Shown in pieces: positions 55,654-64,000 of a DNA stretch of 64,000 nt; within the stretch, counting starts at the first letter, position 1, and each line of letters starts with the position of its first letter. The notes below the pieces were generated by a model, which was not told the origin of the DNA, made no database searches, and was given only the letters and a program-made list of their open reading frames with translations. Both the position numbers and the translations under genes were made by a program. Origin of the DNA: Thermohahella caldifontis (lineage in GTDB: Bacteria > Pseudomonadota > Gammaproteobacteria > Pseudomonadales > Oleiphilaceae); contig NZ_CP154858.1 in assembly GCF_041153465.1 (NCBI RefSeq), positions 3,038,001 to 3,102,000 on the forward strand, given 5' to 3'.

Positions 55654-55938
55654 ATGCAAGCTCTGTATAAATTCTACGAAGTGGTGAAAGTAGTTTCTCC
55701 TAAACCAACGCTTTCTGAAATTAACGGTCAGGAGGCTGCAATATTAGGAATGGTTCAGAACGATTGTGGCGATTGGTTGTACTCTGTGCAAATGATCGAA
55801 TCTGGAGAGGGTTGGGATGTTGCTGAAAACGAATTAAAACCTACTGGGCGAATGATGGCTCGAGAGGATTTTTATGGTGGTGACTCGGTGACAGTCGAGG
55901 TCGACCCTATCTCAGGGGAAGGGACTATTAAAAAGTAA
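55654..55938 (+). CDS. Imm31-like immunity protein
   Basis: A 94-residue soluble acidic protein from ATG 55654, eight bases after the R5 toxin stop (the in-frame start at 55597 lies inside the toxin gene). NGQEAAILGMVQNDCGDWLY, GWDVAENELKPTG and REDFYGGDSVTVEVD match what I recall of the Imm31 family. Presumed antidote for the type 17 tip of R5. Confidence 0.7.
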   Translation: MQALYKFYEVVKVVSPKPTLSEINGQEAAILGMVQNDCGDWLYSVQMIESGEGWDVAENELKPTGRMMAREDFYGGDSVTVEVDPISGEGTIKK

Positions 55939-55941
55939 CAA

Positions 55942-56252
55942 TCCTCTAATGTTACAAAGGGCGCAGGGAAGGAAATTGGAATACCGCGTGATGCCGCCAA
56001 AGGTAAAGGTAATTTTGGTTTAGGCTCGGGAGCGAGGGCTGAAGCTGACAAACTTGGTAAAGCTGGGTTAGTGATGGATATAAAGTTGCCAGGGATGGAA
56101 AAACTTTGGTCAGCAAGGATGGGTTGAAGCAATACAGGCCGCCTAGCTACAAACCGAGGTTGGATAAAACTCAAGCCAATTTTGAGCAAAGGTTCCCAGG
56201 TCAGCAGTCAAATCGATGGCAATCAAATGGCCATCTGGATATCACGGATTAA
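55942..56252 (+). pseudogene. Remnant of another RHS-type toxin tip
   Basis: Two frames together encode a toxin C-terminus: GAGKEIGIPRDAAKGKGNFG up to GKAG. After one missing base near 56063 it continues VSDGYKVARDGKTLVSKDG, QYRPPSYKPRLDKTQANFEQ and NGHLDITD. The text is characteristic of a common RHS/polymorphic toxin end. It has no core and no start, so it is a relic whose immunity gene (56256-56612) survives four bases downstream. Confidence 0.8.
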
Positions 56253-56255
56253 ACT

Positions 56256-56612
56256 ATGAATGCAGAATTAAAACGGCTTCATAGCCCCGATATTTATGAC
56301 CTCGAAAATTACCGGCCTGAGAACCCGGAAATGTTCGGGTTCCTCCTTCAGGCCATGGTGGGTCCCGAAGGAAAAGACGGTGAAGAATCGTTTGATATAG
56401 AGGTGTGTACGCCAAGATGGTTAGAGGAAACCTACGGCATAGATGAGGTTGTTATTGGTCGTCATCATCTTATTGTCCGTAGGTACAACTACCAAAGAAT
56501 TGTCGGCGCTATCAAAGATTTCCTGCGGGATTGTTCTGGTGAAAATTGGAACGAAGTTGCGGAGAAAGTATCACGGTTAGGGAAGTGGGAATTTGAAGAT
56601 TACACGGAATGA
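56256..56612 (+). CDS. Imm8-like immunity protein
   Basis: A 118-residue acidic protein. LKRLHSPDIYDLENYRPENPE, FGFLLQAMVGPEGKDGEESFD and VCTPRWLEETYG match the Imm8 family as I recall it. It directly follows the toxin remnant, so it is an orphan antidote that may still protect against siblings carrying the intact toxin. A hairpin terminator follows. Confidence 0.8.
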   Translation: MNAELKRLHSPDIYDLENYRPENPEMFGFLLQAMVGPEGKDGEESFDIEVCTPRWLEETYGIDEVVIGRHHLIVRRYNYQRIVGAIKDFLRDCSGENWNEVAEKVSRLGKWEFEDYTE

Positions 56613-56616
56613 GACA

Positions 56617-56634
56617 AAGCCCGAATCGGCGGGC
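56617..56634 (+). terminator. Hairpin terminator after the Imm8-like gene
   Basis: AAGCCCG and CGGGCTT form a 7-bp stem with a four-base loop, then GTTCGTTATT, an imperfect T-run. Confidence 0.55.
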
Positions 56635-56648
56635 TTGTTCGTTATTGT

Positions 56649-56739
56649 GTAAGCGACATGACGGTCTCCTGCGCAACAGGCAGGCGTACCTTAGCCGATT
56701 CGCCGGGCAGATTTTAGATGGGGGTTATGGATCGCTTAC
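56649..56739. mobile_element. Short IS66-type end pair (remnant or miniature element)
   Basis: A 91-bp segment starts GTAAGCGACATGACGGTC (56649) and ends with the inverted GTAAGCGATCCATAACCCCC (minus strand from 56739). GTAAGCG is the usual tip of IS66-family inverted repeats. No transposase sequence is inside, and the flanks show no 8-bp duplication. Confidence 0.55.
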
Positions 56740-56925
56740 GAACGATTAACACAATTAGCCTTTGAAAAAGGGAAACCAGTTCCAGGTCGCCCGAATGTCC
56801 GGGAACATGATTTTGGAGTATCGGTAGGAACCGGGCCAAATGGTGGTATGCAAACGAGAGTACGAGTCTGCCAGGATTCAAAAGGTCGTATTCATGGTCA
56901 CCCATCTGGACCTGAGAGGTATTGA
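56740..56925 (+). pseudogene. C-terminal remnant of a toxin tip
   Basis: An open frame of about 61 codons (ERLTQLAFEKGKPVPGRPNV, VSVGTGPNGGMQTRV, GRIHGHPSGPERY) ends at TGA 56923-56925, overlapping the ATG of the next gene. It has no start. The left end is cut by the IS66-type sequence. The overlap with a presumed immunity gene and the style of the sequence indicate a polymorphic-toxin end, family unknown. Confidence 0.6.
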
Positions 56926-57410
56926 TGATGACAACTCAGGATATACAAATGCTGTCAGAGATGGTTAAGAATGCATATAGGTCGTTAGAGCGACCGGATT
57001 TCTCGTTCGTGAGTAAAGCTATTTCGTTAAGGCCCTATGAGTTTCTAATTCAGAAAATACGAAATATTTTTGAGGTTGAAGAATTAACCGATCCAAATGA
57101 CGACGTTAGTTTTCGTTATCTGCTATCTAAATCAAAAAAACAGTGGGTGTTAGAACTTTCTATGCTAGGACGGTATGCAACGATTCTTAGAATACCGGAA
57201 GTTGGGCCTATAAGAGTTGTAAGTAAAGATACTTCAGTTCAAGAGGAGAAAGACATTTTATCACTGCTGATGGAAAATCAGTTTAAGGTTTTAGAGCAAC
57301 AAGATTTGGAGCAGCCATTTTCACTCAGGTTATCGAACACAGAGCCTGAAAAAGTATGTGTTTATCAAGCACTATTTTCTGATACAGATGTTCTCCCGTG
57401 GAAGGCGTAG
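56925..57410 (+). CDS. Putative immunity protein, orphan
   Basis: A 161-residue acidic soluble protein from ATG 56925, overlapping the stop of the toxin remnant by one base (TGATG). It is mostly helical (SEMVKNAYRSLERPDFSF, LEVEELTDPNDDVSF region), with no membrane segment or known motif. Role inferred only from its place after a toxin end. It is AT-rich compared with the chromosome. It is bracketed by IS66-type ends at 56719-56739 and 57418-57438. Confidence 0.55.
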   Translation: MMTTQDIQMLSEMVKNAYRSLERPDFSFVSKAISLRPYEFLIQKIRNIFEVEELTDPNDDVSFRYLLSKSKKQWVLELSMLGRYATILRIPEVGPIRVVSKDTSVQEEKDILSLLMENQFKVLEQQDLEQPFSLRLSNTEPEKVCVYQALFSDTDVLPWKA

Positions 57411-57417
57411 CTGTAAT

Positions 57418-57590
57418 GTAAGCGATCCATAACCCCCACCCTTTTCAGGTGGCTGGCTTCATGTTCTAGGGCAGGAGAGCGTCATCGCTGTCTGCCTGCG
57501 GTAGCCTGCAAACAAACAGTTTTTTTCGGCCAGTGCCGAGCGTCAGATGCCGTTTTCAACGCCGTTGTTGTCTATCGGCAGGCAGCCTGA
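57418..57590 (-). mobile_element. IS66-family remnant (end of tnpC and terminal repeat)
   Basis: GTAAGCGATCCATAACCCCC (57418-57437) is an IS66-type terminal repeat. The minus strand from about 57590 reads LPIDNNGVENGI, stop, then RSALAEKNCLFAG. This is clearly the IS66 transposase end that normally reads IDNN-EN-IRPLALGRKNWLFAGS, now with a stop codon and substitutions. The rest of the element is gone, cut by IS3-type sequence. Confidence 0.75.
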
Positions 57591-57627
57591 CTCCGCTTTG
57601 CGCACCATCCAAAAGTGGGGGAATACC
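57582..57627 (-). mobile_element. Remnant of an IS3-type end, inverted relative to the full element
   Basis: The complement of 57588-57627 reads GGTATTCCCCCACTTTTGGA then TGGTGCGCAAAGCGGAGTCA, about 80% identical to the left end of the full element at 57658. Together the two ends form a 115-bp imperfect palindrome around 30 bases of spacer. Confidence 0.65.
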
Positions 57628-57695
57628 GAATGGTGGATTGATCAACACTGCCATACTGGTATTCCCCCCATTTTTAGAGGTGCGCAAAAGTGGAG

Positions 57696-58496
57696 TCAGG
57701 CTGCCTTATGCAGCTTGTATCGGGGCGGTACACCGCCAAGGGCCATATTCGGCCGCTCGTTATTGTACTTCCATAGCCACTTGGTCGCGAAGTCCTGTAC
57801 CTCTTCGAGTGTTTCAAACAGATGCCGATTCAGCCAGTCATAGCGGACGGTGCGGTTGTAGCGCTCGACATATGCATTCTGCTGCGGATTCCCCGGCTGA
57901 GTATGCATCAGCTCTATTCCGCGTTTCTCTGCCCACTCCATGATTGTCTGGCTGATGTATTCCGGGCCATTGTCACACCGGATTTTCTCAGGCTTGCCCC
58001 GCCATTCGATGACCTGATCCAGAACTCGTGTCACACGCTCTGATGGCAGTGAGAAGTCCACTTCAATTGCCAGCCCTTCCCGGTTGTAGTCATCAATGAC
58101 ATTCAGGAGCCTGAATTTACGCCTGTTTTCAAGCTCATGGTGCATGAAGTCCATGGACCAGACCTGATTGACGCGTTCAGGCTCGGCCAGCGGTTCCGGC
58201 TTTTGCCTCACGATTCTCAGGCGCGGTCTGATGCGCATGTTCAGCTCCAGTTCCTTGTATATCCGGTAGACGCGCTTGTGGTTCCATCTGAACCCCTTGA
58301 CATTGCGCAGGTAAAAGAAACACAGGCCAAATCCCCAGTTCTGCTCATCGGCAGTGAGCCTGAGCAACCAATGGGCGATCTCTGCGTTCTCTGAGCTCAG
58401 AACCGGTTTGTAGCGGTAGCATGTTTCGCTGATGCCGAAGACTTCGCAGGCCAGGCGGATACTGATGCCTCGCTCCCTGACGACGCGTCTGGCCAT
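57696..58496 (-). CDS. IS3-family transposase, OrfB
   Basis: 266 residues with an integrase core. Catalytic Asp in VWSMDFMHHE, Asp in IRCDNGPEY and Glu in QNAYVERYNRTVR form the DDE triad. The N-terminal part (ISIRLACEVFGISETCYRY) is the HTH_21 domain. It is normally made as an OrfAB fusion through -1 frameshifting from orfA. Confidence 0.93.
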   Translation of the reverse strand: MARRVVRERGISIRLACEVFGISETCYRYKPVLSSENAEIAHWLLRLTADEQNWGFGLCFFYLRNVKGFRWNHKRVYRIYKELELNMRIRPRLRIVRQKPEPLAEPERVNQVWSMDFMHHELENRRKFRLLNVIDDYNREGLAIEVDFSLPSERVTRVLDQVIEWRGKPEKIRCDNGPEYISQTIMEWAEKRGIELMHTQPGNPQQNAYVERYNRTVRYDWLNRHLFETLEEVQDFATKWLWKYNNERPNMALGGVPPRYKLHKAA

Positions 58497-58516
58497 CTCC
58501 TTGCGGTGAGATGGCC

Positions 58517-58783
58517 TTACAACTTTCCCTCCAGGGCATCCTTGCGCAACTCGGCCTTGAGGCGCTCTTCGGCATACATCTTCTTGAGCCGGGCGTTTTC
58601 AGCCTCAAGCTCCTTCAGGCGCTTCATCATGGACGCGTCCATACCACCGTATTTTGAGCGCCACTTGTAGAACGTGGCGCTGCTCATCCCATGCTCTCTG
58701 CACAGCTCAGGAACCGATGTCCCGGCCTCTACCTGTTTCAGGATGCTGATGATCTGGCTGTCTGTGAATCGTGATTTACGCAT
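58517..58783 (-). CDS. IS3-family transposase, OrfA
   Basis: 88 residues with a helix-turn-helix (MRKSRFTDSQIISILKQVE ... GTSVPELCREHGMSSATFYKW) and a leucine-zipper region (KRLKELEAENARLKKMYAEE). It binds the ends of the element and is the front part of the OrfAB transposase. Confidence 0.93.
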   Translation of the reverse strand: MRKSRFTDSQIISILKQVEAGTSVPELCREHGMSSATFYKWRSKYGGMDASMMKRLKELEAENARLKKMYAEERLKAELRKDALEGKL

Positions 58784-58856
58784 GTGGAATCTCCTGTCTG
58801 TAAGTTACTGGAAAATTCCACTTATGAACACCGCTTTTTTTCGGGGGAATACCTAC

Positions 58857-58880
58857 TATAATCTGACCAGTCTGGTCAGA
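58857..58880 (+). promoter_or_regulatory. Promoter -10 and palindromic operator of the toxin-antitoxin pair
   Basis: A perfect TATAAT (58857-58862) overlaps the 4-bp duplication left by the IS3 element. The operator TCTGACCAG-T-CTGGTCAGA (58862-58880), a perfect 9-1-9 palindrome, follows at once, 14 bases before the antitoxin ATG. This is the expected place for autorepression by the antitoxin. Any -35 box now has to come from the end of the IS (58834-58839, CTTTTT, poor). Confidence 0.75.
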
Positions 58881-58893
58881 GTGGAGGTGTGCC

Positions 58894-59145
58894 ATGCGTC
58901 GTTGGCAAATGCAGGAGGCCAAGGCTAAGCTCTCCGAAGTCATCAAGGATGCCGAGCGCGAAGGTCCCCAGGAGATCACGCTGCACGGCAAGCCGGTGGC
59001 GGTCGTTTTGTCGCGCGAACACTACGAGCGGCTGACCGGCACGGGTGAATCGCTGGTGGCCTTCATGCGTCGTTCCCCTCTCTACGGTGTAGAGGAGGTT
59101 GATCTCGAGCGGGACAAAAGCCTCACGCGCGAGGTCGGGCTTTGA
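58894..59145 (+). CDS. Antitoxin, Phd/YefM family
   Basis: An 83-residue DNA-binding antitoxin. The N-terminal Phd/YefM fold (MRRWQMQEAKAKLSEVIKDA, then GPQEITLHGKPVAVVLSREHYERL) is intact. The C-terminal tail is the part that neutralises the toxin. GGAGG precedes ATG 58894. The 3' end overlaps the toxin start by four bases (TTGA). It likely binds the palindrome just upstream. Confidence 0.92.
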   Translation: MRRWQMQEAKAKLSEVIKDAEREGPQEITLHGKPVAVVLSREHYERLTGTGESLVAFMRRSPLYGVEEVDLERDKSLTREVGL

Positions 59146-59564
59146 GTTACCTGATCGATACCAACGTCCTGTCCGAATTGCGCCGCAAGGAGCCGAACCC
59201 GGGCGTCGTGGCATGGTTCGAGGAACGGCCGGCGACCATCTTGTACGTCAGCGTGCTCACCCTCGGAGAGATCCGGAAAGGCATCAAGGCGCTCGGCAAA
59301 AGCCAGCGCAAACTCAAGCTGCTGGACTGGCTCGAAACCGAGTTGCCGGCATTTTTCGCGGGGAGAATACTGCCCATCAATGATGAAGTGGCCGATCGCT
59401 GGGGGCGGTTGCTCGCTAGTGCAGGGCGTCCTCTCCCGGCCATTGACAGTTTGCTCGCTGCTACCGCCTTGACATACGGACTGGCACTGGTCACCCGCAA
59501 CGTGGATGACTTTCCTCACCCGGGTCTCGAAATCATCAATCCTTGGGAAACAGAAGGAATGTAA
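59142..59564 (+). CDS. PIN-domain toxin, VapC/FitB type
   Basis: A 140-residue ribonuclease toxin starting at TTG 59142, inside the antitoxin stop (TTGA); no ATG is available nearby. The acidic PIN residues are present: Asp in YLIDTNVLSE, Glu in TLGEIRKGI, Asp in PAIDSLLAATA and Asp in TRNVDDF. Partnership with a Phd-type rather than VapB-type antitoxin is common for FitB-like PIN proteins. Coupling keeps toxin output below that of antitoxin. Confidence 0.92.
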   Translation: MSYLIDTNVLSELRRKEPNPGVVAWFEERPATILYVSVLTLGEIRKGIKALGKSQRKLKLLDWLETELPAFFAGRILPINDEVADRWGRLLASAGRPLPAIDSLLAATALTYGLALVTRNVDDFPHPGLEIINPWETEGM

Positions 59565-59610
59565 GTCCTTTGCAAGCCGCTCCTTGCCCTGTCTTCTGTC
59601 ACAGCCCCCA

Positions 59611-59639
59611 TGGACACGGCCCTGCACACATTCTACACT
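59611..59639 (+). promoter_or_regulatory. Candidate sigma-70 promoter of thiC
   Basis: TGGACA (59611-59616) and TACACT (59634-59639) with 17-base spacing, just before the riboswitch. Confidence 0.55.
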
Positions 59640-59644
59640 TGCAG

Positions 59645-59757
59645 CCTTGTGGTCGGGGTGCCCTCCGGGGCTGAGATCATTCGCACCGCCTCCCGGGGCG
59701 TTGTCGGATGGAACCCGTGAACCTGAACCGGATAATGCCGGCGTAGGAAACCCATGC
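59645..59757 (+). promoter_or_regulatory. TPP riboswitch (THI element) of thiC
   Basis: The conserved parts are all visible: TCGGGGTGCCC (59653-59663), GGGGCTGAGA (59667-59676), ACCCGTGAACCTGA (59713-59726) and GGATAATGCCGGCGTAGGAA (59730-59749). The variable P3 arm lies between. It binds thiamine pyrophosphate and turns thiC off. Confidence 0.95.
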
Positions 59758-59774
59758 TGTCGAGTTTTCCGCGC

Positions 59775-59796
59775 CCTCATTGTTCCCAGAATGAGG
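59775..59796 (+). promoter_or_regulatory. SD-masking hairpin, expression platform of the thiC riboswitch
   Basis: CCTCATT (59775-59781) pairs perfectly with AATGAGG (59790-59796). The right arm holds the GAGG ribosome site of thiC, 10 bases before ATG 59806. No T-run terminator is present, so control is probably at translation initiation. Confidence 0.65.
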
Positions 59797-59805
59797 CTGT
59801 TACAC

Positions 59806-61665
<1,860 letters not shown>

Positions 61666-61670
61666 GATAC

Positions 61671-62294
61671 ATGACCGACACCTTTACACATGACGACGTG
61701 GAAATCCTGAAGCGGGAGCCGCTCTCCGACGGGTTTCTGAAAGTCTATCGCTACCATCTGCGCCACCGCCTCTTCCGGGGCGGCTGGTCGCCCGTGCTGA
61801 CCCGTGAGGTGGTGGTGCGCCACGGCGCCAGTTGCCTGCTGCCCTACGACCCGGTGCGGGATGAAGTGGTGCTGGTGGAGCAGTTCCGGGTGGGGGCGCT
61901 GACCAGCCCGCGTTCGCCCTGGCTGCTGGAGCTGGTGGCCGGCATCCATGATGACGGCACCTCGGCCGAAGAGGTGGCCCGCCGCGAAGCGGAGGAGGAG
62001 GCGGGCCTGACCGTGACGGACATCCTGCCCATCTGCGAGTTTCAGGCCTCACCGGGCGGGCTGGCGGAGCATGTGTATCTGTACTGTGGCCGCGTGGACA
62101 CCTCGGCAGCCGGTGGCATTCACGGCCTGGCGGAAGAGGGGGAGGATATCCGCGTCCATGTGATGTCCCGAGAGGAGGCGTGGCGACGCCTTCAGGCCGG
62201 AGAGCTGGACAATGCCCCGGTCATCATTGCCATTCAGTGGCTGATGCTGAACCTGGAACGGGTGCGCAAGGCGTGGTCGGGAGCGGCCGGGTGA
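61671..62294 (+). CDS. nudF: ADP-ribose pyrophosphatase (Nudix hydrolase)
   Basis: A 207-residue Nudix enzyme hydrolysing ADP-ribose to AMP and ribose 5-phosphate. The Nudix box is AGIHDDGTSAEEVARREAEE followed by EAGL, with the metal-binding Glu cluster. FRVGALTSPRSPWLLELVAG is typical of NudF. Start ATG 61671. It begins the conserved nudF-DUF1249-cpdA-yqiA string and overlaps the next gene by four bases. Confidence 0.94.
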   Translation: MTDTFTHDDVEILKREPLSDGFLKVYRYHLRHRLFRGGWSPVLTREVVVRHGASCLLPYDPVRDEVVLVEQFRVGALTSPRSPWLLELVAGIHDDGTSAEEVARREAEEEAGLTVTDILPICEFQASPGGLAEHVYLYCGRVDTSAAGGIHGLAEEGEDIRVHVMSREEAWRRLQAGELDNAPVIIAIQWLMLNLERVRKAWSGAAG

Positions 62295-62749
62295 AGCGTA
62301 TCGGCCATCGGTATGTGCCGGATCTGGCGCTGATGGATGCCCTGTGCGAAGGTAACTACCACAAGCTCAGTCGCCTGATCCGGGACTGGGATCATTGTCA
62401 CGAACGGGAAATCGAGCTGGTGCACCGGGGGCAGCCGCTGGGGCGTGTCGCGCTGGAGGTGACTGAAGTCTGCCGTTACACCAACACGGTGGTGGCGCGT
62501 CAGACCCGGGCCACGGGGCCCTGGCTCAACAATCCGGACATGGTCATCCGCGTCTATCACGATGCGCGCTCGGCGGAAGTGGTGCGTGTGGCGGGTCACG
62601 GGCGGCTGCACGGGCACCGCTACTATCCCAATGAGGCCATGCATCTGCCGGACGAAAAGGCCCAGATGAACCGCTTTCTTTCGGACTGGCTGGGCTTCTG
62701 CCTGCAGCACGGTCTGGCCAGCGGCATCAAGCCCTCGCCCATTCAATGA
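62291..62749 (+). CDS. yqiB: DUF1249 (YqiB-like) protein
   Basis: A 152-residue cytoplasmic protein starting at GTG 62291, overlapping the nudF stop (GTGA). YVPDLALMDALCEGNYHKL, VTEVCRYTNTVVARQ and YPNEAMHLPDEKAQMNRFLS-W are the conserved DUF1249 segments. No function is known. Its place between nudF and cpdA is conserved in gammaproteobacteria. Confidence 0.92.
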   Translation: MKRIGHRYVPDLALMDALCEGNYHKLSRLIRDWDHCHEREIELVHRGQPLGRVALEVTEVCRYTNTVVARQTRATGPWLNNPDMVIRVYHDARSAEVVRVAGHGRLHGHRYYPNEAMHLPDEKAQMNRFLSDWLGFCLQHGLASGIKPSPIQ

Positions 62750-62841
62750 TTTAGATGGCTTTCTGTGAAGTTCATACTGGAAAATTCGCGGCAAGCGCTT
62801 ATAGTTCTGAAATAGAAACCGTCAAGTTCGTGGAGCCTTGA

Positions 62842-63651
62842 GTGACTGATCGGAGTGCGGTGCTCTCCATCGTCCAGATTTCCGATGCGCACCTGCGCCG
62901 GGAAGCGGATGGTCAACTGCTGGGAATGAATACCCGCCACAGCCTGTCTGAAGTGCTGAAGCTGGTGCGCGAGCACGCCCGTCATCCGGACATGGTGCTG
63001 GCTTCCGGTGACATCGCGCAGGATGGCAGCCCGGAGGCCTATGCCGCCTTTGTCCGGCTGCTGGACGGACTGGAAGACAGCCTGTACTGGTTTGCCGGCA
63101 ACCACGATATCCCCGAGGTCATGAACGAAACGCTCGGCCCCGTCTGCGGCGGGCAGGGTGCCCCCTGCGTGGTGGATTGCGATCCCTGGCGCATCATCCT
63201 GCTGGATTCTTCCCTGCAGGGGCAGGTTCACGGAGAGCTGGGGGCCGGGCAACTGGCCTTCCTCGGGGAAGCGCTGGAAACCTCGGACAGGCGGCACGTC
63301 ATGATCGCCTTCCATCATCATCCCATCGACATCCGGAGCCGCTGGCTCGACACCATCGGTCTGAAGGACCGGGATGCCTTCTTTGATCTGGTGGATGACT
63401 TCGACAATGTCCGCCTCATCCTCTGGGGCCATATCCACCAGGAGTGGGACAGCAACCGCAACGGTGTGCGACTGCTGGCCAGCCCGTCCACCTGCGTGCA
63501 GTTCAAGCCCGGATCCCGGGAGTTTGCGGTGGATGAAGCCGCCCCCGGATTTCGCGAGATCGAGCTGTTCGACGATGGCAGCATTGAAACCCGGGTGATA
63601 CGCGCCGAACATATCGCCTTTGAAGTGGATTACACCAGCAAGGGCTACTGA
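62842..63651 (+). CDS. cpdA: 3',5'-cyclic-AMP phosphodiesterase
   Basis: A 269-residue metallophosphoesterase. The two-metal site is visible: D15-x-H17 (QISDAHL), GD near 56-57 (ASGDIAQDG), GNHD (86-89), HHHP near 164 and GHIH near 205. CpdA (Icc) breaks down cAMP to AMP. It starts at GTG 62842 with GGAG upstream. Conserved context nudF-yqiB-cpdA-yqiA supports the assignment over other metallophosphatases. Confidence 0.93.
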   Translation: MTDRSAVLSIVQISDAHLRREADGQLLGMNTRHSLSEVLKLVREHARHPDMVLASGDIAQDGSPEAYAAFVRLLDGLEDSLYWFAGNHDIPEVMNETLGPVCGGQGAPCVVDCDPWRIILLDSSLQGQVHGELGAGQLAFLGEALETSDRRHVMIAFHHHPIDIRSRWLDTIGLKDRDAFFDLVDDFDNVRLILWGHIHQEWDSNRNGVRLLASPSTCVQFKPGSREFAVDEAAPGFREIELFDDGSIETRVIRAEHIAFEVDYTSKGY

Positions 63652-63657
63652 CAGCGC

Positions 63658-64000
63658 GTGAAACTGCTCTACCTGCACGGTTTTCTTTCCTCGCCCCAGT
63701 CGGCCAAGGCCACCCTGATGCAGCGCTGGCTCCGCGAGCAGGCACCGGCGGTGGAGTGGATCTGTCCCCAGTTGCCTGTGGTGCCTCACGAAGCCATCGA
63801 ACTGGCCCGGACGCTGGCAAGCGGACCGGACACGGTGGGCGTGGTGGGCAGTTCCCTGGGAGGCTTCTACGCCATGCATCTGTCGGCCGAACTGGGCCTG
63901 CCTGCCGCACTGATCAATCCGGCGGCGCGTCCCTGGCTGCTGCTCGAAGACTATCTGGGGGAACACGAGCATCCCTGGACAGGCGAGCGCTTTGTGGTGG
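63658..64000 (+). CDS. yqiA: YqiA-like alpha/beta-hydrolase esterase, partial at the window edge
   Basis: The first 114 codons from GTG 63658 read MKLLYLHGFLSSPQSAKATL, ICPQLPVVPHEAIELA, then GVVGSSLGGFYAMHLS with the nucleophilic Ser of an alpha/beta hydrolase. YqiA is a small esterase encoded between cpdA and parE in enterobacteria, and the same order is expected here. The window ends inside the gene. Confidence 0.9.
   Translation, partial: MKLLYLHGFLSSPQSAKATLMQRWLREQAPAVEWICPQLPVVPHEAIELARTLASGPDTVGVVGSSLGGFYAMHLSAELGLPAALINPAARPWLLLEDYLGEHEHPWTGERFVV

Larger units (their letters stand above)
57658..58853 (-). mobile_element. IS3-family insertion sequence, IS407-like
   Basis: 1196 bp with inverted repeats beginning GGTATTCCCCC at both ends (57658 rightward; 58853 leftward) and similarity for about 40 bases, including GGTG and AAGTGGA. 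It is flanked by a 4-bp duplication TACT (57654-57657 and 58854-58857). Four-base duplications are typical of the IS407 group. Two overlapping-type reading frames, orfA and orfB, are intact. Confidence 0.88.

Noticed and set aside
59506..59805. N-terminal extension of ThiC by 100 residues
   Set aside because: The open frame runs through the end of the PIN toxin gene and the TPP riboswitch; the family start fits ATG 59806.

Overview
The window comes from the chromosome of a GC-rich gammaproteobacterium. Two conserved neighbourhoods support this: aroQ-accB-accC-prmA-(DUF3426)-dusB-fis-purH-purD on the minus strand (30378 to 21463) and thiC-nudF-DUF1249-cpdA-yqiA on the plus strand at the right edge. 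The glucose-type cluster gltR-gtrS-gtsABCD has the order known from Pseudomonas. The sequence alone does not let me name the genus.

Layout. Positions 1-1810 hold a secreted protein of unknown function between two copies of a degenerate GC-rich repeat, with a 74-bp tandem array after it. Positions 1800-3190 hold a DAHP synthase gene (aroG type) behind what looks like a complete ribosome-mediated attenuator: a 35-codon leader peptide containing Tyr-Trp-Phe-Tyr-Phe-Trp-Phe, competing hairpins and a terminator. Next come a chemoreceptor, a LysE-family exporter, a periplasmic glutaredoxin and a TRIC-family channel. Positions 7001-15600 form a sugar-uptake island: two-component system, ABC transporter, AraC-type regulator and a glycoporin-like outer-membrane channel. 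Positions 15600-21460 hold assorted genes (dienelactone hydrolase, YHYH lipoprotein, phosphate permease, thiopurine methyltransferase, MFS transporter). The housekeeping run from aroQ to purD follows. An ISNCY-type element (30465-31811) sits just upstream of aroQ. Positions 31916-42828 hold c-di-GMP signalling proteins, DUF2333, an aldo/keto reductase with an FAD oxidoreductase, a secreted beta-helix repeat protein, waaA and tolC.

Positions 42970-57410 are an accessory island of at least five orphan RHS toxin cassettes, two further toxin remnants, and their immunity genes. It is interrupted by an IS5-family element and contains a 2.45-kb exact-looking duplication (46411-48861 = 52301-54751). 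RHS cores are GC-rich, whereas the variable tips and immunity genes are AT-rich. None of the cores has a normal start codon. Cassettes R2 to R5 are each preceded by a repeated intergenic element of about 110 bp. Its best copies have two hairpins, with base-pair-preserving changes between copies, followed by a sequence almost identical to ribosomal BoxA (TGCTCTTTAAcAA). I consider this element the most unusual feature of the window: it suggests rrn-like antitermination used to carry transcription through untranslated toxin cores to the immunity genes.

The island ends in IS66 remnants and an IS3 (IS407-like) element inserted directly at the promoter of a Phd/PIN toxin-antitoxin pair. The right flank is conserved chromosome, starting with a TPP riboswitch-controlled thiC. 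Two otherwise intact genes, gtsC and waaA, are each broken by the apparent loss of one G in a G-run, which may be sequence error rather than biology.
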